Below are positions 1 through 12,735 of a DNA stretch of 64,000 nucleotides, piece after piece. The stretch comes from Heterocephalus glaber. Its lineage: Eukaryota > Chordata > Mammalia > Rodentia > Bathyergidae. Within the stretch, counting starts at the first letter, position 1. Each line of letters opens with the position of its first letter. Below the pieces are notes generated by a model. It searched no databases. It had not been told where the DNA came from and saw only the letters and a program-made list of their open reading frames with translations. Location of the stretch: assembly GCF_000247695.1 (NCBI RefSeq), contig NW_004624783.1, positions 2,523,652-2,587,651 of the forward strand, written 5' to 3'. The translations under genes were made by a program, and so were the position numbers.

Positions 1-188
1 TTGTAGGGTTTTTATCATAAATGCATGTTGGATTTTGTCAAATGCTTTTTCTGCATCTATGGAGATAATCATATGGTTTTTGTTCTTGGCTCTATTGATA
101 TCGTGTATTACACTGATTGATTTGCGTATATTGAACCATCCCTGCATCCCTGGGATGAATCCCACTTGATCAGGGTGTATGATAGTTC
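1..188 (-). mobile_element. L1 ORF2 fragment, cut by window edge
   Basis: Read on the minus strand this matches the reverse-transcriptase part of L1 ORF2. On the plus strand the familiar antisense motifs are CTTTTTCTGCATCTATGGAG, GATAATCATATGGTTTTTG and CATCCCTGGGATGAATCCCA. It continues beyond the left edge. It lies more 5' in L1 than the 1235-3515 fragment yet at a lower coordinate, so the two are not one simple minus-strand insertion. Confidence 0.88.
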
Positions 189-567
189 CAAAATTTTAAC
201 TTCTAAAAGAACACTGCAGAAGCTAAAGAGAACTAAACTGTATTGGCGAACTTTGTGTAATTTATTTAGCAAAGCTTCTCCTTCCTTTTCTGCTTGAACT
301 TCACTAAATCAACAATATGAAAAACTGTTTCATTAATGGATGCTGTATTTGCACCTTGGGTTAAACATTATGCTTTAGAGTTTTGGTTCTAAGAGAGATT
401 TACTAGAAAAACTTCAAACTACCATATTGCAGTATTTCATGTAGGAGTCATCAACGGTTTCTTTCTTGGAATCAGTGTAGAATCAGTCCCAAATTTGGTA
501 ATAGAAGTCCTTGATCATTATTAGTATTTTCTGGCATGTGCTGGATCAGCTAGACTGCATAATAAAC
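189..567. other. Anonymous intron sequence
   Basis: I recognise nothing in this stretch. It is AT-rich single-copy-looking DNA without an ORF of note. Confidence 0.5.
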
Positions 568-978
568 TGTCTTAGTCATTTCCTCATTGCTGAGACGTAA
601 CACTCAACAACCACAACTCTAGGAGGAAAGGGTTATTTTTGCCTCACAATTTGTAGAGGTTTCAGTCCTTAGTTCGTGGGCTCCAAGATAGGGCAGCATG
701 GTAGAGAGGCCTGGTAGAGAACTACTCACAGCAAGGGAGGCAGGAAGCAGAGAGAGAGATTAAAAGGAAGAGGAAGGTGATACACCCTTCTGGGCCACTG
801 ACCCAGGGATCCACCTCCTCCAAGCAGGCTTTACCTCCCAAGTCACATTCAGCGACAAACTCATCAGTAGAGTAACCTACTCATGAATATCACATACACA
901 TGATTCAATCACCTCCCAAAAGCCCCACCTATGAGCACATGAGGCTTTATGGGAACACCTAGATAAAAATGATAATAG
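568..978 (-). mobile_element. MaLR-type solo LTR
   Basis: The plus strand reads TGTCTTAGTCATTTCCTCAT, then GTAGAGGTTTCAGTCC and GGCTCCAAGATAGGGCAGCATGG, and ends with ATGAGCACATGAGGCTTTAT. This is the reverse complement of a rodent MaLR (ORR/MT-like) LTR. Two better-preserved copies in the same orientation lie at 7140 and 12316. The right end is eroded and no TSD is evident. Confidence 0.72.
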
Positions 979-1234
979 AAATCAATTTAAAGAAGATTCT
1001 TCTTTAGAACTCTTTTGCTTTTGTACAAAAAGTTTTAGTAGAACACAGACCTACTTATTTGTTTACATATTGTATGTAGCTGCATTTGTATTAACTATGT
1101 CAGAAAGGAGTAATTGCAGCAGAGATTATAAATGAACCATAAAGCTTAAAATATTTACTGACTACTTAGAATATTTTTACTCCTGATTTAAACCTATGAT
1201 GGACAACACTAATATTAAAAAGTAAGCTTAAAAA

Positions 1235-3515
1235 TGTGGGTTTTTTTCCCTTTGGTATTGGTATATGTTTGTGATAATGATAATTACTTTCATCTTGGGA
1301 AATCGGTACATATATATTTAAAATTTTTTGTACATATTTATAGTACATAATTATTAAACTCATCATGGGGGATGTACACATGTAATAACACATCTTCTTT
1401 TTTTGTCTCCTTTTCCTCCCCTCCCTACATCCTGCAGCCCTTTTCCCCCTTTCCATTTAAAAAGATCTATTTCCATTTTATCTTTCAATTCTTTTTTCTT
1501 TAAATCCTTTCCGCTTCCTTACCCGTCCATCTCTTGTTCCCCTCCTTATTCCAGTAAGTTCTTCCTACTTTCTAATATCTATTCCCATTTTGTTCTTTAT
1601 TTATATGTTGGGTTTCTCACACAAATAAAGCAATGCAATATTTAAATTGATTTATTTCACTTAAGATTATGGTTTCAGGGTACATCCATTTACCTAAAAA
1701 TGTCCCAAGTTTATCCTTCTTTAGGGCAGAGTGTACTCCATTGTATATAAATACCACATTTTCTTTATCCATCAGGTGTTGATGAGCATATGGGTTGTTT
1801 TCACAATTTAGCTATTACAAATTATGCTGATATAAACACGGGTATGCATGTAGCTCTGTGGCAAAATGACTTTAATTCTTTTAGGAAGATTCTAGGAGGG
1901 GAATAGATAGATCAAATGGAATCTTTAGTTTTAGTTTTTTGGGGAATCTCCATATTGATTTCCTTAGTGGTTGAATCAATTTATTCCCCACTAAAAAGGG
2001 TTTCATTTTCCCTAAAGTCTCACAAGCATCTGTTATTGGTTTGGTTTTTTTTGTACTGGGTATCGAACTCAGGACCTTGTGCTTGCCAGGCAGGCATGTC
2101 ACTGCTAAGCTAAATTCATGGCCCTTGATTTCTTGAAAATAGCCTTTCTTCCTGGAGATGGAATCTCAGTATTGTTCTAATTTGCATTTCTTGAATGGCC
2201 AGTGATATTGAGCATTTTCATGTATTTATTGGCCATTTGTAATTTTTCATCTGAGAAGTGTCTATTCATTTCAGATGCCCATTTTTTTATTGGGTCTTTT
2301 TTGGGGGAGGTCTAATTTTTTAGTTCTTTATATATTCTAGATATTAGTCCTCTGTCTGAGGAGTAGCTTGCAATTTTTTTTCCCATTTTGTAGTTTGTTT
2401 ATTCACTATGTTGGAGGTTTCCCTTGCTGTGCAGAAGCATTTAAATTTGACATGATCCCATTTGTTGATTCTTTGTAAAATTTCCTGGGCAATGAGGTTT
2501 TATTGATAAAGAATTTGCCTACAACTATGTGTTTGTTTTACCATAGATTTAGTGTTTCTGTTTTAATATCTAGATTTTTGATCCACTTCAATTTTAGTTT
2601 TGAGCAAGGAGACAGATATGGGTTCAGGTTCAATCTTTAGCATGTGGGAAAGCTAGTTTTCCCAACACCACTTGTTAAAGAAGCTATCTTTCCTCCAGCA
2701 AAGGTGGTTGGCCCCTTTGTCAAAGACAGGGTAGCTGAGTATGCCTTGAGTAATTTCTGCATCCTCTATTCTTGTCCACAAGTCTTTTTTTTTTTTTCCA
2801 GTATCATGCTGTTTTTTAATCACTGCAGTTTTGTTGTATAACTTGAAGTCTGGGATTATGATGTCCCCTGCCTTGCCCTTGTTGAGCAGAATTGCTTTTG
2901 CTATTCTAGGTCTCTTCTGGTACCATAAAAATTTTAGGATTGTTTTCTCTAGTTCTGTGAGGAATGCTGTTGGTATTTTGCTTGGGACTGGATTAAATCT
3001 GTATAGCCATTTTGGAAATGTGGCAATTTTCATGTATTGGTTCTGACTATCCAGAATTGAGGATATCTTTCCATTTCTAACACCCTATTTGATATTCTTT
3101 TTCAGGGTACTATAATTTTCATTGTACAGGTCTCTCACTTCCTTGTTTAGGTTACAACCTAAGAATTTCATTTTACTTGATGCTACTGTGCAAGGTGTTC
3201 TATCCCTAATTCTCTCTCAGTGAGTTTGTCACTGCTGTACAGGAGTGCTATGGATTTTTAAGTACTGATTTTGTATCATGCTATGCTACTGAATTTGGTT
3301 ATTAATTCTAGGAGCCATTCTAAGAGTCTTTTGCTGGAGTTTTGGGGTTGTATAGGATCGTCTCCCCAGAAAATAATAATTTAATTTCTTCCGCCCCTAT
3401 CCACACTCCTTTTATTTATTTCTCTTGCCTAATTGCTCTGGCTAATGTTTCAAGGACTATAATGCACAAGAGTGGTTATAGTAGGCATTTTTTTTGTCTT
3501 GTTCTACATATACAT
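1235..3515 (-). mobile_element. L1 3' half, ORF2 C-terminus plus 3'UTR
   Basis: This is a minus-strand L1 piece of about 2.3 kb. The plus strand shows the pyrimidine-rich 3'UTR (about 1390-1560), then antisense ORF2. A clear ORF2 block lies at 2653-3033, with peptides ILKFLWYQKRPRIAKAIL, DFKLYNKTAVIKK and FDKGA..FFNKWCWEN, typical of the region 3' of the reverse transcriptase. Many frameshifts and stops make it non-functional. A tRNA SINE is nested at 2042-2124. The 3' boundary is approximate and the poly-A is short. Confidence 0.88.
2042..2124 (-). mobile_element. tRNA-derived ID-like SINE inside L1
   Basis: The T-run at 2044-2050 and GGTATCGAACTCAGGACCTTG, GCCAGGCAGGC and GCTAAGCTAAAT are the reverse complement of the local tRNA SINE (box B GGTTCGATNC and box A TAGCTCAG region). 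It splits the L1 sequence between the antisense motif GTTATTGGT and the continuing TTTCTTGAAAATAGCC. Confidence 0.85.
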
Positions 3516-3524
3516 ATTGTACCT

Positions 3525-3735
3525 TAATCATTTTTACTTCCCCTCATCTCCAGATCTCTTTCCATTTCTACAAAGTCCACCTTTCTATTTCCTATCACCT
3601 CCCTTTTATTTTGCTCTTTAAATATTTTATGTTTTGGGTTTGAGAAACCATGATATTCAATTTTCTGTTTCTGATTTATTTTCACTTAGCATTATGGTCT
3701 AATTTTCTCATTCACAATTTGGATAGCCAAATGTT
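3525..3735 (-). mobile_element. Possible second L1 3'UTR fragment
   Basis: The pyrimidine-rich stretch and the order TGCTCTTTAAATATTTTATG, GGGTTTGAGAAACC, TTATTTTCACTTAGCATTATG resemble the L1 3'UTR/ORF2-end order at 1570-1690 and 29860-29960. It is much more diverged, so this is a tentative call. Confidence 0.4.
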
Positions 3736-6084
3736 GAGAAGAAACAAGAACCAGCAAATTATTGGACAGTTGCTATCTTTGCATAACATACTACAACATC
3801 TATTGATTACCTCAGTACTCCTCTCATGTGGGATCATGCAAAGCACAGTTTTTATAACTGGCTCTGGTATGAAGCTACTATATATAATCCTTAGACTGCA
3901 GAAATCTGCTATGAACATTCTGGTTAAACAATTTGGACCTTTACCACTTAGTTCTCTGACTCATGTCTTACAAAACCTTATCCCCAATGCAAGGAAATCA
4001 TCAGGCATTGATAAAACGTCAGCTGATATCAAGATAACCTTCCTGCTTTGGACTTTCTTTTTAAGATTTTTACCAGCAGTGTCAGGAGGCATTCCTTCTC
4101 AATAGCGACCTAACGCTACTTAACTGAATTTAGAGACTACAGGATTATGAGAAGAAGGGAACTGATGTATGGAGTATTTATTGATTTCTGTTGACAATGG
4201 AACACTGACAGTTTTCTTGGAAAAGGAAGAAGAGGAGGCTTCAAGATGTCCTTTACTCTTAACCTTGTGTGGGAGGGTGGTGGTATTCCAGCTGACTCTC
4301 CTCTGTTGAAAGTGTCATGCTTACATCCAACATTATTTTTCTGTCATATGAGATTTAATATTGGGAGGAGGAAATGCCATCAGTTTGAACTTTTGATTAG
4401 CCTGGTTGGTGTTCCTTTTCTAGTATTATGCAGTGGTACTTGAATTGGAGAAAATGTGCCTTTCATTCATTACCTGCTAGAGACTTTTTGCTGGGATGAA
4501 TGGTGCTGTTTTTAGAATTCTTTTACACCACAAATATTATTAACTTTTCAGAGCCATTTAGCACGTTCTGAGCTCACTGTCTGCAAGTGAATTTGTTCCA
4601 GAGTATGGAAGTACAAAAGTACACATCATGGAAATCTGCTTTATTTGTTCCTCTAAGTATTGGGACTCATGAATGTGACTGAGAAGGCACACCATCTCTG
4701 GCTGTTTCTGAGACAAAGAAAGGTACTAATTGAGAAGCAGATGTTGTAGCCTTCTTCTTTTGGGTTTAGGCTACATAGTTTTGAGTAGGGTAGGGTAGGT
4801 CAAGATATGATTTCAGTGGGGATAGCAGGAAAAGGAGGAAAAGTACATAGGGTACAATATAGATAATATTTGGAATAATTAACATGGATGTCTAGAGAAA
4901 TAAAATTGTGAAATACATTTTAGTAAATGATTTTAAAACAAAAGAAAAAACATTTCATTATTCTTATGTATTGACATGCTTTTCTTAAATAACATGCAGG
5001 TAAATAGTGTATTAATGACTAAATGTAACTTAACCTTGTCTCTATCAGGTAGGCATAAAACTTCTTGCAAGATATTTCAATTTTCCCCCTACAATCACAA
5101 TTACCAGCCTTCTAAATATTTGCATAAGCCCCTTTTCTAAGGGAAATAAGAGGTTAACCTTCGCCACTGTCATCAGCTTATAATTTCCACCTATTCACTC
5201 AAATATTTCATACTTGAAAATGATATTCTTCTTTAAAATAATATTGCAATGCATCAGCATTTTTCACTAAAAAAAAAAGGTAAGCAAATAGAGCAAGGAA
5301 GGGGAATAGTGTAAGGGAATTTGACCTTTAAACCATAAACCAACCAAAATCCTCCAACGCAGAAGGAAGGACATAGGAGGGCTCCCTTCACATACCAGTG
5401 CTCCCTGGATCTTTATTTCCCAATTGTGTATTTCTAAATATTGTCTTTCATGCTCTACAATCTAGCATGCACAAATTTTAAAAAAAACACCTCTTCATTC
5501 TTTTCCTTAACACAACCAATGTGAGTTGTTTTGCTTGTAAAAAGGCACTTTACTCAAGAGAAAAAAATTAACAGGCAGCATAAAAATTAAAAAGTACAAA
5601 AAGACATAAATATGGATGAGTGAGAAGAGATATATACATTCGAAGATAACCAAATTCTAATCTCTACTGTTCTTATTTGACCAAAGTAAAATACCCAAGA
5701 ATCATTATTTCTTTTCTCTTCTTTTGGATATAAGTGTAAATAGAACTTATGTTATAAATATTAATGTTAAAATTAGCTACCAACCTATCATTCATCTGCC
5801 ATTCCATCCAAAATTTACTGAGAGGGCACCAATTTTGTGTGAGGGTCTTCCACTATACACCACTGAGAATATACCAGTACAAAGTTTACACATACATACA
5901 CAAATGTAGACACTCACACACACAGAAGGAGGGAGGGAGGGAGGGAGGGAGGAAGGAAGGAAGATGGGGAGGGAGAGGAAGACAGAGAGGGGAAAGGGTG
6001 GGAAAGAGGAAGAGAGAGATTGATTTCCTATCCTCCCAGGGTTTATAGTTTAGTGAGGATAAATAAACAAGAGGTTATAATGAA
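3736..6084. other. Anonymous intron sequence
   Basis: Apart from the purine-rich simple repeat at 5925-6020 I recognise no repeat or exon here. A 151-codon open frame on the plus strand (3650-4105) begins inside the L1-like 3'UTR and has no recognisable domain, so I treat it as chance. Confidence 0.5.
5925..6020. repeat. Purine-rich simple repeat (GGGA/GGAA)n
   Basis: About six GGGA units run into GGAA units and then a degenerate AG-rich tract, preceded by a short CA-rich run. It is a polypurine-polypyrimidine microsatellite and may be length-polymorphic. Confidence 0.95.
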
Positions 6085-6215
6085 ATGTTCCTTAACAGGT
6101 CTAAGTACTTTATATGCATTATCATATTTATCTCATCATAAAACATTTAATCATCTATAAAGTAGGTACTATTATCAACTATTATTCTCATTTTTTATGA
6201 TTTTATAGCATAATG
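6085..6215 (+). mobile_element. MIR SINE fragment
   Basis: The order TAAGTACTTTATATGCATTA, then TTATCTCATCATAAAA, then AAGTAGGTACTATTATCA is the central MIR core in sense orientation. The 3' part is eroded. Confidence 0.75.
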
Positions 6216-6424
6216 ACATTTTTTATCAATGCACTTACTTTTTACATCAATTATTTCCTTTAGCCTAGAAATGCAAAAAGACATGAATTTCAGTCATTCA
6301 CCTTTTGTGGATGACAGCAGAAGTGAAGGAATTTTGGGTCACCTGATTTAGAGTACAATGCTTGGATCTATAGTTTTTATTTCTATCAATTAGCCTTAGA
6401 CTTCTTCAGTGAGCCTTAGAGTTA

Positions 6425-6520
6425 TGGGGCTTAGAGATGCTTAGAAGCCCAGAGAGTTTAGTGACTTCTACAAAATCACACAACTGTTATTTACTCAGAG
6501 TGCAGGACCTACAATTTAGT
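6425..6520 (+). mobile_element. Degraded MIR fragment
   Basis: AGAGAGTTTAGTGACTTCTA followed by AAATCACACAACTGTTATTT resembles the MIR segment AGGTTAAGTAACTTGCCCAAGGTCACACAGC. It is short and diverged. Confidence 0.45.
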
Positions 6521-6634
6521 TCAGGGTAATATGACAATTTTTATGGTTCTTTCACAATTCTAGCAATCATTTTTCATTTCTAACCTATTTACCTGCTTAA
6601 TAAAAATGCCACCTGAAGCATAAAACACCACTTA

Positions 6635-6785
6635 ATAATATCATCCCCATTTTACAGTTGAGAAAACTGAAGTATTAAGAGGTTAAAGAGTTGTCTAAGG
6701 TCACACAAGTAGAAAGTAAGAGTTTTATCTAAGATGTAACTCAAGCAGCCTGAATTCAGAGCCCATCTTCTAATCACTATTTTTG
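6635..6785 (+). mobile_element. MIR SINE
   Basis: CATCCCCATTTTACAGTTGA, GAGGTTAAAGAGTTGTCTAAGG, TCACACAAGTAGAAAG and the ending TTCTAATCACTAT follow the MIR 3' half in order. Confidence 0.85.
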
Positions 6786-7134
6786 TTGCTTTGAGTAAAG
6801 ACACAACAGTGAACGGTGAGTTAAATCACTGCAGGTAGTTCCTAGGGTCTGGTGTAGGTCAAGGTGAATGAGAATGGCTTGAGGAAGGAGGTTACTGCCA
6901 CCTTCAGACAACAGTTACATTGGTGCAGCTGGTGAGACTAAAACCAGATTTACAGAAAGCTGTGAAGGGAGTATGTAGGAAAGGAAGAGAGACTCACTTG
7001 AGATATACTTGAAACAGCTTTGAGACAGTCACACCTTGAAAGGAAGGCTCTGAAAGACTGTAAGCAGATGGGATGGATTAAAGACAGGAAATGAAGACTG
7101 TACCTTTCCATTTATAAGTAGGCTATTCTGGTTG
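6786..7134. other. Anonymous intron sequence
   Basis: Nothing recognised. Confidence 0.5.
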
Positions 7135-7139
7135 ACCAC

Positions 7140-7506
7140 AATCTTAGTTACTTTTCTCTTGTGCTGAGACAAAATACCCAACAAAGTTAAAGGGGGAAAG
7201 GTTTATTTGGCTTACAAGTTTGTAGAGGTTTCAGTCCATAATTGGCTGGGTCCAAGGCAGGGTGGCAGAAGGGCAACAGTTCATGGCAGTGGAAGACAAC
7301 AAAAGGAACAAGGGAAGGGGGAGGGACCTTCAACAGCCTCTTTCTGCCCCTTTTATCTTATGCAGATTACGTAGGGTGCATAGCACTCACACTCTCAATA
7401 CTAGTGCCCTTGAGCCTAGCACTGCACCATGAATCAATTCTAGAAAAAGTCCCCCACCTGTAATTGCATGAGGCTTTGGGGGTACGTCTAAACACAAGCC
7501 ATAACA
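7140..7506 (-). mobile_element. MaLR solo LTR with exact 5-bp TSD
   Basis: The reverse complement has the layout of a rodent MaLR LTR. The plus strand shows CTTAGTTACTTTTCTCTTGTG, ACAAAATACCC, GAGGTTTCAGTCCATAATTGG, TGCATGAGGCTTTGGGGGTA and ACACAAGCCATAACA. It is flanked by ACCAC at 7135-7139 and ACCAC at 7507-7511, the 5-bp duplication expected for LTR-element integration. No internal retroviral sequence is present. Confidence 0.86.
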
Positions 7507-7511
7507 ACCAC

Positions 7512-8854
7512 ATTTCTGGAGGCGCGGGCCACCCTCATACCAGCAACCAAAAGATTATTCATGGGCAGTTTAAGTCAGCAAAGGCTCCTCTTTCTTCCCA
7601 TTTTCCTGAGATTTCTAGCTCTTAATTCACCCAGAACTGATATCTAAGACAAAACGATAGACCAGAAAGACATAGGACTGCCATAGAGCATCAGGCTAAT
7701 AGTCCAATCTATCTTAAAACTTCTTTTTGAAATTGTATCTTAGCATAATTTTCTATGCTCTGCTAACCACATTACCATAGCATTTTTTCTAACAGTCTTC
7801 TTCCTGTTCCTGAGAACTCTTAGTACTGTGCAAATATCTCAGTCAATATCCCAACAGATTGTGAGAAAGTGGAGCAGTCATTATCTTCCCTATTTTATAG
7901 CGAGTCTAACACTTAAAGCAGTTTCAAGGAACAAGAATAACACTTAGAAAGAGGTGTTCAAAGAACACCAGAATATCAAGCTGCCACCAAAGGTGGCTGG
8001 AAATGCTTTTTATTTCTTTAGATTTCTTAAATCCTCATGCTGACTAGTTTCTGTCACTTCACAAAGCATCTGTAGTCACAGGAACCCCTTTCTTGAAATA
8101 GCAGTATTATTCAAGCATTTTGTGTGATTATTTTGTCCTTTTAAAGATTACATGTCATCAACCCCTCCCCTTTAGAGCCAACAAACAAACCTCAAGTTTC
8201 ACAGAGCAGAACCTTTACTTTTTTTTTTTTTTTTTTTGCTAGCAAAGGCAGGAGACTCCAATGACCCACAATGGGACATGATTCATTAGGGAAGAGCTAC
8301 AAATACATAAATCAACATGTCAGAGAAGGAAGTCCAGTTGGATCCAGCAGGACATGCACGCTACATACACATTTGTTCCGCTCTGTGCAGTCTCACCTGT
8401 CTTTGGTGGCTCACACCATATAATAATCAATTATGCTGACAAGTTTCCCTACAAATTGTTTCAGCCTCAGTTACTCATGCACTTCAAGGGTGAGATGCGG
8501 AGGCCTCTAAGGAAGAGAATGAGCAGGGAGCCTGGCTTCCTGTAAAATAGAACATATGGAACTGTTTGGGGGAGAGAGCAATCAAGGAAGGGTGCAAACA
8601 TGCACACACGAAGGAAAATTTGTTCAAGGGTACAGATACAATGCAGACAAGCCTCATACTGGGAGTGACGATAGCATTTGAGAACTAATGACTTTTAAAA
8701 AGTAGTTCTTGTTTGTAAAAACACTCGCAGTTGTAAACCCAGCATTCTAGCTCATTCCAGGAATAAATTTAACTGCTCTATACATCCTTGACATGCCGAG
8801 CAAAACAGAATGTACTGCAGGCAAAAAGCAAATAACTAGTCAGGAGCAGACCTG
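7512..8854. other. Anonymous intron sequence with a T-run
   Basis: A run of about 20 T at 8219-8238 could be the tail of a lost minus-strand retroposon, but no body is recognisable next to it. The rest holds nothing I can identify. Confidence 0.5.
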
Positions 8855-8955
8855 GTTTCCAAACATGGTTTTAACATTGACAGACTTTGGGATGTTGAGC
8901 AAGTTATTCTCCTTTTCTTCATTTGCAAGGGGATGATATTTTTCATGAACAATGG
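8855..8955 (-). mobile_element. MIR SINE fragment
   Basis: GATGTTGAGCAAGTTATTCT followed by CCTTTTCTTCATTTGCAAGG and GGATGATAT is the antisense MIR core (TGAGCAAGTTACTTAACCTC.. CAGTTTCCTCATCTG). Confidence 0.6.
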
Positions 8956-10944
8956 TGACAGCTCCATCTTGCCCACCATAAAGTAAACTTGGGCTTTAGC
9001 TCATCTCACCAAGTTTAGGACATGAGGCAATCACACTTGTCTTTCCTAGATTTTAGTCATCACAGCACATTACTTGTGAGGAGATAGGCCGAAATGAGAT
9101 TGGATATCCCCACGATGCATTCTGATGAACTAAAACTAAACTCCAAGGCATTCTGCCAAAGTCAGTGTGAAAGAAACAGTACAAACAGTAATAGAACCAC
9201 CCACAATAAGCCCAGAGAGGCAGCTTTTCCAAGTACAGAAATAGTGGTTAAAAATCAGAATATTCAAGCATTGATGCATTTCTTTCTAAGACAATCTCTT
9301 CACACAGGAAACACTTACAACTTTGGGAGGGATATAGCCAATACTTAGAACATTCATTATTTTCAGATTGTAGGATTTCACCAACCAGGAAAATAAAGTA
9401 GACAAACATAAAGCCAAATTTTTATTATAGTTAGTAAAGATGCTTGAAATAAGACATAAAACGGATCACCTGCTATACCACTGCTTTCAGAAAAGCGTGA
9501 ATGTTTTAATACCAAATATGGCAAGAAAATAATAGCAGAAAAAATAGTCAGTGCCTCCCAAGAAAGTACACTTGAAATTTTTGCTTGTTCATGTGTGCTC
9601 TTGTGCACACACACACACAAGCCTCCCCACGTGCACACAAACATACTACCCACTTCATTGACTCTGCTTTACCCCTTTTCTATGGATCATATGCTGGACT
9701 GGCAGGACCAGGTAGGTAGAATGGCCTTTGGGGATCACGCTCTAAGAGGGAGTTGTTAGGTATCAGTAACAGTGAACATTTGCAGATTGCTATGCTTGAG
9801 GACACATAAGGTCAAGTACAAAGTTAAAATGTTGTGATTGCTTTTTGGGTGGTACAGAAGCACTCTTGCTTTTTAAATGGGAAGTTGTTATACGAAGCCA
9901 GGGCTTCATACTTTTTACTCTCACACTAGACTTCAGATGGAAACAGACACAGACTCATATGATTTTAAAAGTTGGAGAAATAAAATATACAAAGACTCAG
10001 CTGTAATCATTTTATCTTTGGGTTGTTAAGTATACATTTTTTAAAAATACTAAATTAGTACTAAATTTGAAAGTATTAAATGAAATTGTTCAACAGCTTC
10101 TTACTGTGGGTAACTTAGAAGGAACATTAAGGACATGTAGATATAATCTGAAAAGAAAACGATAATGATTCATAGAATTACTACAGTTCTCATGTAACTG
10201 AAAACAATAGAGCCCACTGCAAAATACAGACAGAGCATTCAAATCATTTTAATGGTTTTTCATTTTTTTTTCTTTTAAATTCTCTGCTCCTTTTATCACT
10301 ACCATTTTTTTAAATGGAAAGTAGAATGTCCTTGCTGCCCATTTTCTTCTTTTCCTTTTGTTCTAAAAATGAGGGTAAAATTAAGTGCCTAGATCACTAC
10401 AGATTTCCAGATGGTCAGACAAATGAGTAGTTCAACTCCTGGGCTTACATTTTTCATAGATATGGACACTTACCTCTCACTCTGACTCTATGGCTCTTGT
10501 TCAATACACATTTTATTTAGCCTAAGTATCCCAAATACGTGAAAACCAAATTTTTGCCTTGAATGAAGACCAAAATTGATTTAATTGCTAAAATCAAAAT
10601 GGGAATTTTTCTATGCAGTTAGAAAAATGTTCCTATATTTTCCTGGTGTGCTTGTGGTATGTGTATTTCTGAAAGAAAATACTGAAAGTTTACATTATTT
10701 ATATTTTAATTTTTGCTAGTTATTCTAAAATGTGACTGTCTTCTTATTTTTCTCCCTTTCTGCTACCCTTCTTCTGATTATTGCATTTACCCTTTTCCTA
10801 GTTTCCTACAGCTATTATTCAATGTTACAACTGCAAGCCCTTTTGCCTCTTCTTTTATTTTCATGGGTTCTTTTACTGCTGTGATTTTGGTCTTGAATGC
10901 TACAATATAATAAGCCTATAGGCAAAGACTAGAAAACAAATACA
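8956..10944. other. Anonymous intron sequence
   Basis: This contains a short (CA)n run at about 9606-9620 and several AT-rich stretches. I recognise no element or exon. Confidence 0.5.
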
Positions 10945-11205
10945 AATGTAATAACTGCATAACATATATTGCTCAATATATGTCAGGAATCATTCCAGGT
11001 GTTTTTAAAATTATTAACTCATTTGAGCTCGATAATAACTTTATGATATAGGTATTATTATTTCTACTTCAGAGATGGCAAAACTGAGAAACAAAAAGTT
11101 CAGTAAGAAGCCATGGTAAGAGAAGTAGTAAATGGTGGAACCAGATTCAAAGCTACTCAGTCTGTATCCAGAGACCCTGCTCTTAACTACTGGTAGATGA
11201 AGACT
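10945..11205 (+). mobile_element. MIR SINE, near full length
   Basis: The MIR order is followed: TTATTAACTCATTTGAGC, GATATAGGTATTATTATTTC, GAGATGGCAAAACTGAG, AAATGGTGGAACCAGATTCA and CCCTGCTCTTAACTACTGG. It is old and diverged. Confidence 0.85.
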
Positions 11206-12310
11206 ATAAAGGAGGAAAAGAGAGAAGGAATGGGAGGAAGAGGGAGGAAGAGAAAAATGAGTGACTGATTCACTGGAAATAGAAAGGATGGTAGGAGGTA
11301 CAAACAAGTAGTCATAAATCCGGAGTAAAAATCTGGGCTTGATGTTCACTAGGGCTATGGGCCAAAGAAATATAAGGTAAGCACGTCTACCTTGGAGAGG
11401 CAGTTTTACCATCTTGAAGATAAATGGTAACTAGGGTGTCAAGAGGTCACTAGTGACTGGTTCAGGAGTAGAAGAGCATCATTGGTGATATTCTGGCAGA
11501 CAGCTGATAGCTAGCCCTCCTGGGAGATGGAAGAGTCCTGATTTACAGTGTTTTCAAGGTCTTAGTAATATAAATAGTTCCACCAGGGCTGATTTTCAGC
11601 AGCAAATTATGCTGAAATTATCAGCTAATGATGTCACTCAACTTAGAGCTCGGAAGAAATGTACAGAAACATACATAGTGATACAATATTGTTGTCATCA
11701 GCTACAACAGATACAAATAATGTCAAGAGTAGTCATCTTAGTGAAAAAATTAAGAACTGACAAATTTATCAAGTATTACCTTTGCTTTCAATATTATGAA
11801 ATCTACTTTTAATTAATAGCTGTGCTTATTAACCAGTCCAAAAAAATCCTAAAAATTTCAGAAACAACTCTCAGGAGCCTCAGGAGAGTGACTACCCTAA
11901 AGCATCCATTCTTAAGTAGGTGGATGGATACTGATCCAAAGATTGGATCTTGTAAGAACCCAAATTCACCAAAGCTAAAAAATAAATGAAGGAAGAGGGA
12001 GACAAACAAAAATGCTAAGTTTATGAAAAACAGAATTTGTAGTCTAATTTGATGAGTGAAGAAAGAGGTCAAATGTGAAAAAGAGTCTGAGAAGGTAAGT
12101 CCAGAGTGGGGCTGGATCTCTGCTCTCTGCCATTCTGCAGGCCATGAGTAGCAAACAAAAAAAAAAAGCACACCCTCTCAAGTCCTTAAGCAAGAGCTCA
12201 TATCTAGTTTCTTGGTTCTGTGGAAACTTTCTTTCAGGGAAAACAATCAAAGATCAAGGAGGAGTAGATAGTATTTCATAAAACAGGCTTTAGATGAGCT
12301 GTAATGATAA
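11206..12310. other. Anonymous intron sequence
   Basis: An AG-rich patch lies at about 11220-11260. Otherwise nothing is recognised. Confidence 0.5.
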
Positions 12311-12315
12311 GTCAT

Positions 12316-12735
12316 TGTCTTACTGTTCTTTGGCTGGAACAAAATATATGACACCCATAAGTTAAAGGAGAAGAGTTGTGTTTTGGTTCACAGTCCACAG
12401 TTGCCTGGATCCAAGGCAGGGTGGCATGGCAGAGGGGCACTGCAGAGGAGAAACAGTCCATGGCAAAGCAGGCAGGAAACAGTGAACCAGCAAGCAGTAA
12501 CAGCCAGCCTGCTTTTCCCTTTTGTCCCACCCAGGCTACAAGCCTTCTGAGTGGGGCTACTGTTTTCAGTAAATCCATTCAGCCACACCCAGAACTATGC
12601 TAATTTTGATCAGCAGACTAAATAAGTACCACACCCTTAATTCCAGAATCACACACTCTAGATCCATCCAGCTCCAAAAATCCCAACTATGAGCACATGA
12701 GGCTTTGGGGGGACATCTAGATACAAGCCATAACA
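12316..12735 (-). mobile_element. MaLR solo LTR with 5-bp TSD
   Basis: The plus strand begins TGTCTTACTGTTCTTTGGCT, includes GGATCCAAGGCAGGGTGGCA, and ends GAGCACATGAGGCTTTGGGG then GACATCTAGATACAAGCC and ATAACA. This is the reverse complement of the same LTR family as 7140-7506. The flanks are GTCAT (12311-12315) and ATCAT (12736-12740), a 5-bp duplication with one change. Confidence 0.86.

Noticed and set aside
1..3515. One continuous full-length L1
   Set aside because: The 1-188 fragment corresponds to a more 5' part of ORF2 but lies at the 3' side of the minus-strand copy, and an LTR separates them.
3650..4105. 151-codon plus-strand open frame as a gene
   Set aside because: It begins within L1-like 3'UTR sequence, has no recognisable domain, no splice or promoter context, and a hydrophobic, AT-driven composition. 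I read it as chance.
8219..8238. T-run as a minus-strand SINE tail
   Set aside because: No SINE or L1 body is recognisable beside it and no TSD was found.
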